A model generated the notes under the pieces. It worked only from the letters and a program-made list of their open reading frames with translations. It was not told the DNA's origin and made no database searches. A stretch of 64,000 nucleotides of DNA from Clostridium isatidis (GTDB lineage: Bacteria > Bacillota > Clostridia > Clostridiales > Clostridiaceae): contig NZ_CP016786.1 of NCBI RefSeq assembly GCF_002285495.1, forward strand, positions 200,001-264,000. Direction: 5' to 3'. Position numbers and translations under genes: made by a program. Positions within the stretch are counted from its first letter, which is position 1; each line of letters opens with the position of its first letter. Shown piece by piece: positions 10,204-18,360 of the stretch.

Positions 10204-10254
10204 ATTTTTATCACCTCAATTATAGTTTTGACAAAAGTTGATAGAATTAACAAA

Positions 10255-10303
10255 TAGACAATTAAAAAATAATAATATATAATAAAAGTCAAAGAAGGTC
10301 AAT
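10255..10303 (+). promoter_or_regulatory. ctsR-clpC promoter with CtsR operator
   Basis: Promoter TAGACA (10255-10260), 17 bases, TATAAT (10278-10283). Directly after it is AGTCAAA-GAA-GGTCAAT (10287-10303), a direct heptad repeat close to the known CtsR operator (A/G)GTCAAA-NAN-(A/G)GTCAAA. The operator covers the expected transcription start, consistent with CtsR repressing its own operon until heat shock. Confidence 0.85.
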
Positions 10304-10331
10304 AAAAATTTTAGTTTAAGAAGGTGAGAAA

Positions 10332-10787
10332 ATGGCAAGAATTTCTGATGTAATAGAAAATTTTATAAAAGATATGATAAGTGAAGAGGAAAAAAGTATA
10401 GTTTCTATTCGTAGAAACGAATTAGCAGATAAATTTTCCTGTGCACCATCTCAAATTAATTATGTTTTATCAACAAGATTTACTTATGAGAAAGGATATG
10501 TTATAGAAAGTAAAAGAGGTGGTGGTGGATGCATTGTTATAAAGAGAATTAATTATCATGACAATAGAGAAAAATTAAAGTTAATAGGTGATTCAATTGG
10601 GAATAGCATCACCTATAATGGAGCTTTATCTATATTAAATCATTTAAAGGAAATAAATTTAATTACCAAAAGAGAATATGAAATAATGAAAATAACTTTA
10701 AATGATAGAACAATAGCATCCTCTGATTACAAGAATGAACTTAGAGCTGATATTCTTAAGGGAATGTTAGCTATTATCTTATCATAA
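10332..10787 (+). CDS. ctsR: CtsR, repressor of class III heat-shock genes
   Basis: 151 residues, family length. N-terminal winged helix-turn-helix (about 1-70) with the glycine-rich wing RGGGG at 62-66, which contacts DNA and senses heat in Bacillus CtsR. Arg62 matches the Arg that McsB phosphorylates there. The C-terminal helices (75-150) form the dimer. It is autoregulated through the operator just upstream. clpC follows after 48 bases, whereas mcsA and mcsB, which usually lie between, are absent. Confidence 0.95.
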   Translation: MARISDVIENFIKDMISEEEKSIVSIRRNELADKFSCAPSQINYVLSTRFTYEKGYVIESKRGGGGCIVIKRINYHDNREKLKLIGDSIGNSITYNGALSILNHLKEINLITKREYEIMKITLNDRTIASSDYKNELRADILKGMLAIILS

Positions 10788-10835
10788 TTTATAAAATTTA
10801 ATAGTGTAATAAAATAATGTGGATTGGAGGTATAT

Positions 10836-13283
10836 ATGGTTTTTGGGAATTTTACAGAGAGGTCTCAGCAGGTTTTAGTAGAAGCTCAAAGGGAATCACA
10901 ATATTTTAAACATGGTTATATAGGAACAGAGCATATTCTTTTAGGGATATTAAAGGAAGGCGGATATGCAAAGGAAGTTCTTTATAATAATAAAATAACA
11001 ATTGATGATGTTAGAAGGGTAATAGAAGATTATTTGGGATTTGGAGATATTGATATTTCTATTGGAGAGATGTTATTAAATCCCAAAACAAAAAAAGTTC
11101 TTGATGATAGCTTAATTAAAGCAAAAGCCTTTAATCACAACAATGTAAAACCAGAACATATTTTATTATCATTATTAGATGATAAAGAGGGAGTAGCTTA
11201 TTATATTTTAGAAACTTTAAAGTTTAATTTTAACTTAGCAAAAAATAAATTGCAAACCTATCTTTATGAAAACAAATTAGGAGAAGCTAATATTGAAAAT
11301 AAAGCTAAGAAAAAAAATTCTAAATTAGCAATGCTTAATCAATATGGGGTAAATCTTACTGAACTTGCAAGAGAAGGGAAACTTGATCCTGTAATTGGAA
11401 GAGAAAAAGAAAATCAAAGAATATTAGAAATATTATGCAGGAGAATAAAAAATAATCCTTGTCTTATTGGTGAACCGGGAGTAGGAAAAACAGCTGTTGT
11501 TGAAGGTCTAGCTCAAAGAATAGTTAATAATAATGTTCCTGATATTTTAATAGATAAGGAAATAATATCTTTAGACCTAACCTCTATGATTGCTGGAGCA
11601 AAATATAGAGGAGAATTTGAGGAAAGATTAAAACGAGTAATGGAAGAAATTAAAATGTCTCAAGATATTATAATTTTTATAGATGAAATACACACAATAG
11701 TAGGTGCTGGAGCAGCAGAAGGAGCCATAGACGCTTCTAATATTTTAAAGCCGGCTCTAGCAAGAGGTGAAATAAAATGTATTGGAGCCACTACTATAGA
11801 TGAATATAGAAAGTATATAGAAAAAGATCCTGCCTTAGAGAGACGATTTCAGCAAGTAAGGATTGATGAACCAACAAAAAAAGATACACTTCTAATTCTT
11901 AAGGGTATAAGAGAGAAATATGAAATACACCATAATGTAAAGATAGAAGATGAAGCTTTAGAAGCTGCTGTAGAATTAGCAGATAGATATATTACAGATA
12001 GATACTTGCCAGATAAAGCAATTGATTTAATAGATGAAGCTTCAGCAAAAGTAAGAATAGAGAACTTAAATAATTCTGCAGATATTAAAAATATAGAAGA
12101 TATAAAATTCGAAATAGAAAATATAGTTAAGGAAAAGGAAAATTCAATAATAAATCAAGATTTTGAAAAAGCAGCTTATTTAAGGGATAAAGAGCAGGAG
12201 TTAAGAGAGAGATTAAATAATTATAGAGTTAATTCAAATAATGAAATAAATTGTAATTATATAGTCAATAGAGAAAAAATAGCTAAGGTTGTATCTGCCT
12301 GGACAAAGGTTCCATTAGAAAAACTTACAGAGAAGGAATCTGAGAAGTTATTACGTCTAGAAGAAACTTTACAAAAAAGAGTAATAGGCCAAAAGGAAGC
12401 TATTTTAGCAGTTTCTAGAGCTATAAGAAGGGCAAGGGTTGGTTTAAAAGATCCTAACAGACCTATAGGAACATTTATATTCTGCGGACCAACAGGTGTT
12501 GGAAAAACTGAGTTATGTAATGCCTTAGCTGAAGCTATGTTTGGAAATAAAAGAAATTTAATAAGAATAGATATGTCTGAATATATGGAAAAACATTCTG
12601 TTTCAAGGCTTATTGGGGCTCCTCCAGGCTACGTTGGATATAATGAAGGGGGGCAGCTAACAGAAGCTGTAAGGAGAAATCCATACTCAGTAATATTACT
12701 TGATGAAATTGAAAAGGCCCATGAAGATATATATAATATATTGCTTCAGATAATGGAAGATGGACGATTAACAGATAATATGGGAAGAAATATCAACTTT
12801 AGAAATTCAATAATAATAATGACATCTAATATTGGAGCCCATAATATTAAGAAGCAAAGTTCTGTTGGTTTTTTAATTAGTAATGACTTAGAAAAAGATG
12901 AATATGAAAAAATGAAAAGAAATATTATGGAAGAAGTTAAAAAGAAATTTAAGCCAGAATTTCTAAATAGAGTTGATGATATAATAGTATTTCATAAGCT
13001 AAAAGAAAATGACATATTAAAAATAGTTAATTTAATGCTAAACAATACAATAAGTAAGCTTAAAGAGAGAGAAATAACCTTGAGTTTAGACGAGGAAAGT
13101 AAAAGGTTCTTAGTAAGTAAAGGTGTCGATACAACTTATGGGGCAAGGCCTTTAAGAAGGGTAATTACTAAGGAATTAGAAGATAAATTAAGTGAAGAAA
13201 TGTTAAAGGGCTTTATAAAAGTTGGAGATAATTTAGAAGTTTATTGTGGAGAAAATGGACTTAAGTTTAAACACATCTCATAA
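10836..13283 (+). CDS. clpC: ClpC, AAA+ unfoldase of the Clp protease
   Basis: 815 residues. Two N-terminal Clp repeats (about 1-140) bind adaptors. The first AAA+ module has Walker A GEPGVGKT (212-219). A UVR-type coiled-coil middle domain (about 420-460) follows, as in ClpC rather than ClpA. The second AAA+ module has Walker A GPTGVGKT (551-558) and a C-terminal D2-small domain. It partners with ClpP for regulated proteolysis. GGAGG at 10826-10830 fixes ATG 10836; the upstream in-frame TTG overlaps the SD and is rejected. Co-transcribed with ctsR. Confidence 0.96.
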   Translation: MVFGNFTERSQQVLVEAQRESQYFKHGYIGTEHILLGILKEGGYAKEVLYNNKITIDDVRRVIEDYLGFGDIDISIGEMLLNPKTKKVLDDSLIKAKAFNHNNVKPEHILLSLLDDKEGVAYYILETLKFNFNLAKNKLQTYLYENKLGEANIENKAKKKNSKLAMLNQYGVNLTELAREGKLDPVIGREKENQRILEILCRRIKNNPCLIGEPGVGKTAVVEGLAQRIVNNNVPDILIDKEIISLDLTSMIAGAKYRGEFEERLKRVMEEIKMSQDIIIFIDEIHTIVGAGAAEGAIDASNILKPALARGEIKCIGATTIDEYRKYIEKDPALERRFQQVRIDEPTKKDTLLILKGIREKYEIHHNVKIEDEALEAAVELADRYITDRYLPDKAIDLIDEASAKVRIENLNNSADIKNIEDIKFEIENIVKEKENSIINQDFEKAAYLRDKEQELRERLNNYRVNSNNEINCNYIVNREKIAKVVSAWTKVPLEKLTEKESEKLLRLEETLQKRVIGQKEAILAVSRAIRRARVGLKDPNRPIGTFIFCGPTGVGKTELCNALAEAMFGNKRNLIRIDMSEYMEKHSVSRLIGAPPGYVGYNEGGQLTEAVRRNPYSVILLDEIEKAHEDIYNILLQIMEDGRLTDNMGRNINFRNSIIIMTSNIGAHNIKKQSSVGFLISNDLEKDEYEKMKRNIMEEVKKKFKPEFLNRVDDIIVFHKLKENDILKIVNLMLNNTISKLKEREITLSLDEESKRFLVSKGVDTTYGARPLRRVITKELEDKLSEEMLKGFIKVGDNLEVYCGENGLKFKHIS

Positions 13284-13365
13284 ACAATTACAATGGAGAA
13301 TTGGCAATGGGCAATTAAGGAGGAACTTCAAATAAAAAAATTTAAAATTATTTTCAAGTTGTTTT

Positions 13366-13402
13366 TGGCTGTTACGCAGTTTTGTGTAACGGCTTATTTT
13401 TT
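13366..13402 (+). terminator. Terminator of ctsR-clpC
   Basis: 11-bp stem gctgttacgca (13368-13378) with tgtgtaacggc (13383-13393), including G-U pairs, four-base loop, then ttatttttt. It lies 83 bases after the clpC stop. The bases between hold only an imperfect AATTG-rich repeat. Confidence 0.82.
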
Positions 13403-13479
13403 AATAATAATTTGTTTATTAGTGAGAATAATAAAAATATAAAATGACTAATAAAATGAGAAAAAATATTAATTATTAG

Positions 13480-13508
13480 TTGCATTTTATATATAGTAAC
13501 TATATAAT
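13480..13508 (+). promoter_or_regulatory. trxB promoter
   Basis: TTGCAT (13480-13485), 17 bases, TATAAT (13503-13508). The predicted start of transcription (about 13515) is just upstream of a GC-rich palindrome. Confidence 0.65.
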
Positions 13509-13520
13509 GGAAATAAGATA

Positions 13521-13535
13521 TACCCCTGGGGGGTA
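13521..13535. promoter_or_regulatory. CsoR/CstR-type operator palindrome before trxB
   Basis: TACCCC-TGG-GGGGTA is a 6-3-6 inverted repeat, strikingly GC-rich in this AT-rich genome. It lies between the TATAAT box and the trxB SD. Its pattern of C and G tracts flanked by TA resembles operators of CsoR-family repressors, which sense Cu(I), Ni/Co or sulfane sulfur. The cognate regulator is not in this window. Assignment is from pattern, not experiment. Confidence 0.6.
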
Positions 13536-13550
13536 GAAAGAGGAGGGAAT

Positions 13551-14489
13551 ATGAGTAAGGAAGTTAGAAATAAAGATTTAGTAATCATAGGCGGCGGTCC
13601 AGCAGGATTAACAGCAGCCATATATGCAACTAGAGCAAAACTAGATATGATTTTATTAGAAGATCAAATAGTAGGCGGTCAAGTTAGAAATAGCTACACT
13701 ATTGAAAATTATCCTGGATTTAAAGAGGTTTCAGGTTCAGAATTAGCTGATAAAATGCAGGAGCAAGCAGAGGCTCTTGGAGCTGAAATAGATGAGTTTG
13801 ATATGATTGAAAAGGTAGATTTTAGTGTAGATCCCAAAATAATTGAGACTACTAATTATATATATAAAACAAAAGCAGTAATAATAGCTACTGGTGCAAC
13901 TCCTAGAAAGCTACCTATACCAAATGAAGAGAGATTTTCAGGAAAGGGAGTACATTATTGCGCAGTATGTGATGGAGCAATGTATGAAAATAAAATAATA
14001 GGAGTTGTAGGTGGAGGAAATTCTGCTTTAGAAGAAGCCTTGTTTTTAAGTAAATTTGCTTCAAAGGTAGTTATGATAAGAAGATATGACTACTTTAGAG
14101 GAGAAAAATCTACTCTTGATGAGGTAATGAAAAACCCAAAAATAGAAATTCTATTTAATGAAGATTTAGTAGATGTAAGGGGAGAAAATTTTGTTGAAAA
14201 GGCCTTAATTAGAAATGTAAAAAATAATACTGAAAAAGAAATTCCAATGGATGCTGTATTTGGATATATTGGAACAGAGCCTAAAACAGTACAATTTAAG
14301 GATTATATAAATTTAACTCCTAATGGTTATATTATAACTGATGAATTAATGAACACTAATATAAAGGGAGTTTATGCAGCAGGAGATGTTAGGGAAAAGC
14401 AGCATAGACAAATAACAACAGCAGTTGCTGATGGTACAATAGCAGCCCTTGAAGCAGAAAAATATATAGTAGAAAGTAAAAGAAAATAA
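13551..14489 (+). CDS. Thioredoxin reductase-like flavoprotein
   Basis: 312 residues, two-domain low-molecular-weight thioredoxin reductase. FAD-binding GGGPAG is at 14-19, the redox pair CAVC at 137-140, the second nucleotide motif GGGNSA at 154-159, and the closing FAD motif AAGD at 276-279. The NADPH 2'-phosphate motif HRRxxxR of classical enzymes is changed to RRYxxxR (177-183), so cofactor preference is uncertain. Some clostridial relatives are known to use ferredoxin instead of NADPH. It leads an operon with a glutaredoxin-like protein (22 bases) and gapN, behind a CsoR-type operator, suggesting a stress-induced thiol-repair unit. SD agaggaggg. Confidence 0.88.
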   Translation: MSKEVRNKDLVIIGGGPAGLTAAIYATRAKLDMILLEDQIVGGQVRNSYTIENYPGFKEVSGSELADKMQEQAEALGAEIDEFDMIEKVDFSVDPKIIETTNYIYKTKAVIIATGATPRKLPIPNEERFSGKGVHYCAVCDGAMYENKIIGVVGGGNSALEEALFLSKFASKVVMIRRYDYFRGEKSTLDEVMKNPKIEILFNEDLVDVRGENFVEKALIRNVKNNTEKEIPMDAVFGYIGTEPKTVQFKDYINLTPNGYIITDELMNTNIKGVYAAGDVREKQHRQITTAVADGTIAALEAEKYIVESKRK

Positions 14490-14511
14490 CTAAAATCTAG
14501 AGGTGATAAAT

Positions 14512-14739
14512 ATGATAAGAATTTATTCAACATCATGGTGCCCATCATGTATAAAAGCTAAAAAGTTTTTTAAAATGAAAGGATGGGATTATACAGAAAT
14601 TAATGTTGCAGATGCAAAAGAAGATAGAGAAGAAGTGTTTAAGGTTTCTGGACAAAGAACAGTTCCAGTAATTGATATAGATGGCAAAGTAATAGTTGGC
14701 TTCGATCAAAAAGCTATAGAAGCAGCTATACAAAAATAA
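14512..14739 (+). CDS. Glutaredoxin/NrdH-like thioredoxin-fold protein
   Basis: 75 residues. The active-site motif WCPSC is near residue 9, followed by the cis-proline region TVPVIDI and GFDQKAI, typical of small glutaredoxin-like (NrdH/YruB) proteins that take electrons from thioredoxin reductase. Start ATG 14512 follows GAGGTG with six bases; the in-frame GTG at 14503 overlaps that SD and is rejected. It lies between trxB and gapN. A second copy with CPWC is encoded at 20105-20332. Confidence 0.9.
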   Translation: MIRIYSTSWCPSCIKAKKFFKMKGWDYTEINVADAKEDREEVFKVSGQRTVPVIDIDGKVIVGFDQKAIEAAIQK

Positions 14740-14754
14740 AGGGCAGGTGATAGT

Positions 14755-16224
14755 ATGTTTAGTAATATTAAGGATCAGGAATTAATATTTAGAAATTTAA
14801 TAAATGGTAACTGGACAAATAGTAAAAGTGGAAAGTTTATTGAAATATATTCACCAATAGACAATAGCCTTGTAGGTAAAGTTCCAGCTATGACTACAGA
14901 AGAAGTTGACTATACTTTTGAATGTGCTAGAAAGGCACAAGAGAATTGGAAAAATACACCTATAAATAAAAGAGCAGAAGTTCTTTATAAAGCAGCAGAT
15001 ATATTAGAAGATAAGGTTAAGGATTTAACTTATATAATGATGTTGGAAATAGGTAAGGATAATAAAAGCTGTGAATCAGAAATTTTAAGAACAGCAGATT
15101 TTATTAGATTTACTGCAGATGCATCAAAGAGTTTATCAGGAGAAAGTATCCCAGGAGATAGTTTCCCAGGATTTAAGAGAAATAAGATATCAGTGGTTAC
15201 AAGAGAACCTTTAGGTGTAGTATTAGCGATATCTCCTTTTAACTATCCAATTAACTTAGCTGCATCTAAAATTGCCCCTGCAATAGTAGCAGGAAATACA
15301 GTGGTTTTAAAGCCTGCAACTCAAGGAAGTCTTTGTGGATTATATTTAGCAAAAGTTTTTGAAGAAGCAGGAGTTCCAGCAGGAGTTTTAAATACAGTTA
15401 CAGGAAAAGGAAGCGAAATAGGAGATTATATAGTAACTCATAGGGATGTAGATTTTATAAACTTTACAGGTAGTACAGAAATAGGAACAAGAATCTCTAA
15501 GATAACATCAATGGTACCATTACTAATGGAATTAGGTGGTAAGGATGCTGCTATAGTATTAGAAGATGCAGATTTAGATTTAACAGCTTCTAATATAGTA
15601 TCAGGTGCTTATTCTTATTCTGGTCAAAGATGTACAGCAGTTAAGAGAGTTTTAGTTGTTGATAAGGTTGCTGATGCTTTAGTTGAGAAGATAAAAGAAA
15701 AGGTTGAAAAATTATCAATTGGAAATCCTTTAGAGATTGATGATGTAAATATAGTTCCTTTAATTAATAGCAAAGCAGCAGATTTTGTAGTTGAACTTAT
15801 AGAAGAAGCAAAAGAAAAAGGAGCTAAGTTATTAGTTGGAGGAAATAGAGAAGGAAATCTTGTTTATCCAACATTATTTGACTATGTAACTACAGATATG
15901 AGATTAGCTTGGGAAGAACCATTTGGTCCAGTATTACCAATAATAAGAGTAAAAGATAAAGATGAAGCTATAGCTATAGCAAATGAATCAAAATATGGTT
16001 TACAATCAGCAGTGTTTACAGAAAATATAAATGAAGCATTTTATGTAGCTGATAGGTTAGAAGTAGGTACTGTTCAAGTTAACAATAAAACTGAAAGAGG
16101 ACCAGATCATTTCCCATTCTTAGGAGTTAAAGCTTCGGGTATTGGAACTCAAGGAATTAAATATTCAATAGAAGCAATGACTAGACCTAAGGCTACTATT
16201 ATTAATTTAGTGGAAAGAAAATAA
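14755..16224 (+). CDS. gapN: NADP-dependent non-phosphorylating glyceraldehyde-3-phosphate dehydrogenase
   Basis: 489 residues, aldehyde dehydrogenase superfamily. It oxidises glyceraldehyde 3-phosphate directly to 3-phosphoglycerate, making NADPH instead of NADH plus ATP. Catalytic Cys293 is in GQRCTA and general base Glu259 in MELGGKD. The Rossmann motif FTGSTEIG and the C-terminal NNKTERGPDHFPFLG block are characteristic of GapN rather than other ALDHs. It is 15 bases after the glutaredoxin gene, so NADPH supply and thiol reduction share a transcript. This is the main NADPH route expected in clostridia lacking an oxidative pentose pathway. Confidence 0.93.
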   Translation: MFSNIKDQELIFRNLINGNWTNSKSGKFIEIYSPIDNSLVGKVPAMTTEEVDYTFECARKAQENWKNTPINKRAEVLYKAADILEDKVKDLTYIMMLEIGKDNKSCESEILRTADFIRFTADASKSLSGESIPGDSFPGFKRNKISVVTREPLGVVLAISPFNYPINLAASKIAPAIVAGNTVVLKPATQGSLCGLYLAKVFEEAGVPAGVLNTVTGKGSEIGDYIVTHRDVDFINFTGSTEIGTRISKITSMVPLLMELGGKDAAIVLEDADLDLTASNIVSGAYSYSGQRCTAVKRVLVVDKVADALVEKIKEKVEKLSIGNPLEIDDVNIVPLINSKAADFVVELIEEAKEKGAKLLVGGNREGNLVYPTLFDYVTTDMRLAWEEPFGPVLPIIRVKDKDEAIAIANESKYGLQSAVFTENINEAFYVADRLEVGTVQVNNKTERGPDHFPFLGVKASGIGTQGIKYSIEAMTRPKATIINLVERK

Positions 16225-16527
16225 TATGATAATATATTAAAGGTTTTTTTGTAAAAAAGAAGGTTGTTATCAATCTTCTTTTTTTATTATTGAGCCTTTA
16301 TTAATTAATGTTCAAAACGATTACATGTTTTATTTTTATATAAGTCATAGTATAATGAAATAAAAGTAAAGTTGACTAAAATTTAACAATATATTCAATA
16401 AGAACATATCTATAAAGTTTCTAACGTAATATATATTCTCCAATAAATATAAAACAGTCGAGTAGTATCTATAGTAAAGATTTGTTCGTTAATTAATAAA
16501 CAAACAATATTTAAGGGGGAAGTTTAA
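16225..16527. promoter_or_regulatory. Intergenic region with gapN terminator and hydrogenase promoter region
   Basis: The gapN terminator is aagaaggttg (16257-16266), loop, caatcttctt (16271-16280) and a T run to 16285. Candidate promoter elements are TATAAT at 16351-16356 and TTGACT at 16372-16377 with a poor -10. An interrupted inverted repeat TTTGTT-N12-AACAAA (16481-16504) sits just before the SD aaggggga of the hydrogenase operon and could be a regulator site. No small ORF was seen. Confidence 0.55.
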
Positions 16528-18360
16528 ATGAGTAGACTCAGTATTATTACCAAGGACAGAGCTCAGCAAACTATTGAAAATCTTTACAAAGACCTTGAAA
16601 GACGTATTGTAGCAAGTCCTCCGGGACTATGTCCTATAGACTTAACAGCATCATTTTTAAAGATGTGTCATGCTCAAACCTGTGGGAAATGTGTTCCTTG
16701 TAGAATTGGTTTGGGAAAATTAACTACTTTATTAGAAGATGTATTAGATGGTAAAGGGGATTTAAAAACTATTGACCTTATTGAAAAGACTGCAGAAACT
16801 ATTTATTATTCAGCAGACTGTGCTATAGGTTATGAAGCAGCAAATTTAGTATTACAGGGAATTGAAGGCTTTAGGAAAGATTTTGAAGAACACATTTTGC
16901 GTGGTAGGTGTACTTGTGAATTGAAACAAGCAGTTCCTTGTGTATCTCTTTGTCCAGCTGGAGTGGATGTGCCAGGTTATATTGCATTGATAAAGGAAGG
17001 AAGATATGCAGATGCAGTTAGACTAATTAGAAAAGATAATCCTATGCCTGTTGTTTGTGCTTTAGTTTGTGAACATCCTTGCGAGAGAAGATGTAGAAGA
17101 AATATGATTGACGATGCTATTAATATTAGAGGTCTAAAACGTTATGCAGTAGAAAATGCAGGAGATGTTACTGTTCCAAAAAGAGCAGCTTCTACAGGAA
17201 AGAAAATTGCTATCATAGGAGCAGGTCCAAGTGGATTAAGTGCAGGATATTATTTATCTTTAATGGGACATGATGTAGAGATATTTGAACAAAGAAAACA
17301 TTTAGGCGGAATGTTAAGGTATGGCATACCTAATTATAGACTTCCTAGAGAAACCTTACAAAAAGAAATTGATTCAATTCTTTCAACAGGAATTAAAGTT
17401 CATACAGAGGTTTCTGTAGGTAAAGATATATCTTTAGAGGAATTAAGGGATAAGTTTGATGCTGTTTATATAGCTATTGGAGCTCATATAGATAAAAAGA
17501 TAAATCTTGGAGATGGAGAAACTAAAGGAATGATTTCTGCTGTTGAGTTACTAAGAAAGAGCGGAGATAATATACCTGTTAATTTAGAGGGTAAGAATGT
17601 TGTAGTAATAGGCGGTGGAAATGTAGCAATGGATGCGGCACGTTCTGCTGTTAGACTTGGAGCTAAAAAGGTAAGTATTGTATACCGTAGAAGAAAAGTG
17701 GATATGACAGCAATGCCAGAAGAAGTAGAAGGAGCTATAGCTGAAGGTTGTGAAGTGTTTGATTTATATACTCCTGGAAAAGTTGAAAAAGATGAGAATA
17801 ATAATATAACAGCTCTATGGGTTCAACCTCAAATAATTGGAAAGATATCTAAAGGTAGACCGGTTCCTAATGATGCATCAGTAGAAGCTATAAGAATTGA
17901 GTGTGATGTGCTAATTACAGCTGTAGGACAAGGAGTAGAATCTAAGAGTTTTGAAAAGTATGGAATTCCAGTAGTATGGGGAGTAATTGATGCACTAGAA
18001 TGGAGTGGAGTAAGAGATGTTCCAGGCTTTTATGCAGGTGGTGACTGTGTATCAGGGCCTGCAACTGTAATAAGGGCTATAGCAGCAGGAAAAGTAGCAG
18101 CTGCCAATATTGATGAATATTTAGGCTTTAATCATATTATTGAATCTGATGTAGAAATACCAGCACCTAGATTAGATGATAGAATACCTTGTGGTCGTGT
18201 TAATTTAAGAGAAAGAGATGCAGCTGAAAGAGTTAGAGATTTTGAGCAAATTGAAATTGGCATGACAGATGAGGAAGCTAAACAAGAAGCCAATAGATGC
18301 TTAAGATGTGATCACTTTGGACTTGGAGTATTTAAGGGAGGTAGAACATTAAGATGGTAA
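16528..18360 (+). CDS. NuoF-type iron-sulfur domain / GltD-like NADPH oxidoreductase fusion, hydrogenase partner
   Basis: 610 residues. Residues 1-125 match the C-terminal [4Fe-4S] domain of NuoF, with C52, C55, C58 and C98. From about 128 it is a glutamate-synthase small-subunit-like (GltD) flavoprotein: a cysteine-rich N-terminal cluster region (C128-C189), FAD motif GAGPSG (231-236), NADP motif GGGNVAMD (362-369) followed by YRRR (386-389), and FAD-binding GGD near the end. No FMN/NADH-binding NuoF core or NuoE is present. The gene overlaps the [FeFe]-hydrogenase by seven bases, so the two probably form one complex linking NADPH and H2, with or without ferredoxin. Electron-bifurcating function is possible but unproven. 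Confidence 0.85.
   Translation: MSRLSIITKDRAQQTIENLYKDLERRIVASPPGLCPIDLTASFLKMCHAQTCGKCVPCRIGLGKLTTLLEDVLDGKGDLKTIDLIEKTAETIYYSADCAIGYEAANLVLQGIEGFRKDFEEHILRGRCTCELKQAVPCVSLCPAGVDVPGYIALIKEGRYADAVRLIRKDNPMPVVCALVCEHPCERRCRRNMIDDAINIRGLKRYAVENAGDVTVPKRAASTGKKIAIIGAGPSGLSAGYYLSLMGHDVEIFEQRKHLGGMLRYGIPNYRLPRETLQKEIDSILSTGIKVHTEVSVGKDISLEELRDKFDAVYIAIGAHIDKKINLGDGETKGMISAVELLRKSGDNIPVNLEGKNVVVIGGGNVAMDAARSAVRLGAKKVSIVYRRRKVDMTAMPEEVEGAIAEGCEVFDLYTPGKVEKDENNNITALWVQPQIIGKISKGRPVPNDASVEAIRIECDVLITAVGQGVESKSFEKYGIPVVWGVIDALEWSGVRDVPGFYAGGDCVSGPATVIRAIAAGKVAAANIDEYLGFNHIIESDVEIPAPRLDDRIPCGRVNLRERDAAERVRDFEQIEIGMTDEEAKQEANRCLRCDHFGLGVFKGGRTLRW

Noticed and set aside
16481..16504. Rex operator
   Set aside because: Half-sites resemble TTGTT/AACAA but spacing is 12 instead of 8 between them.
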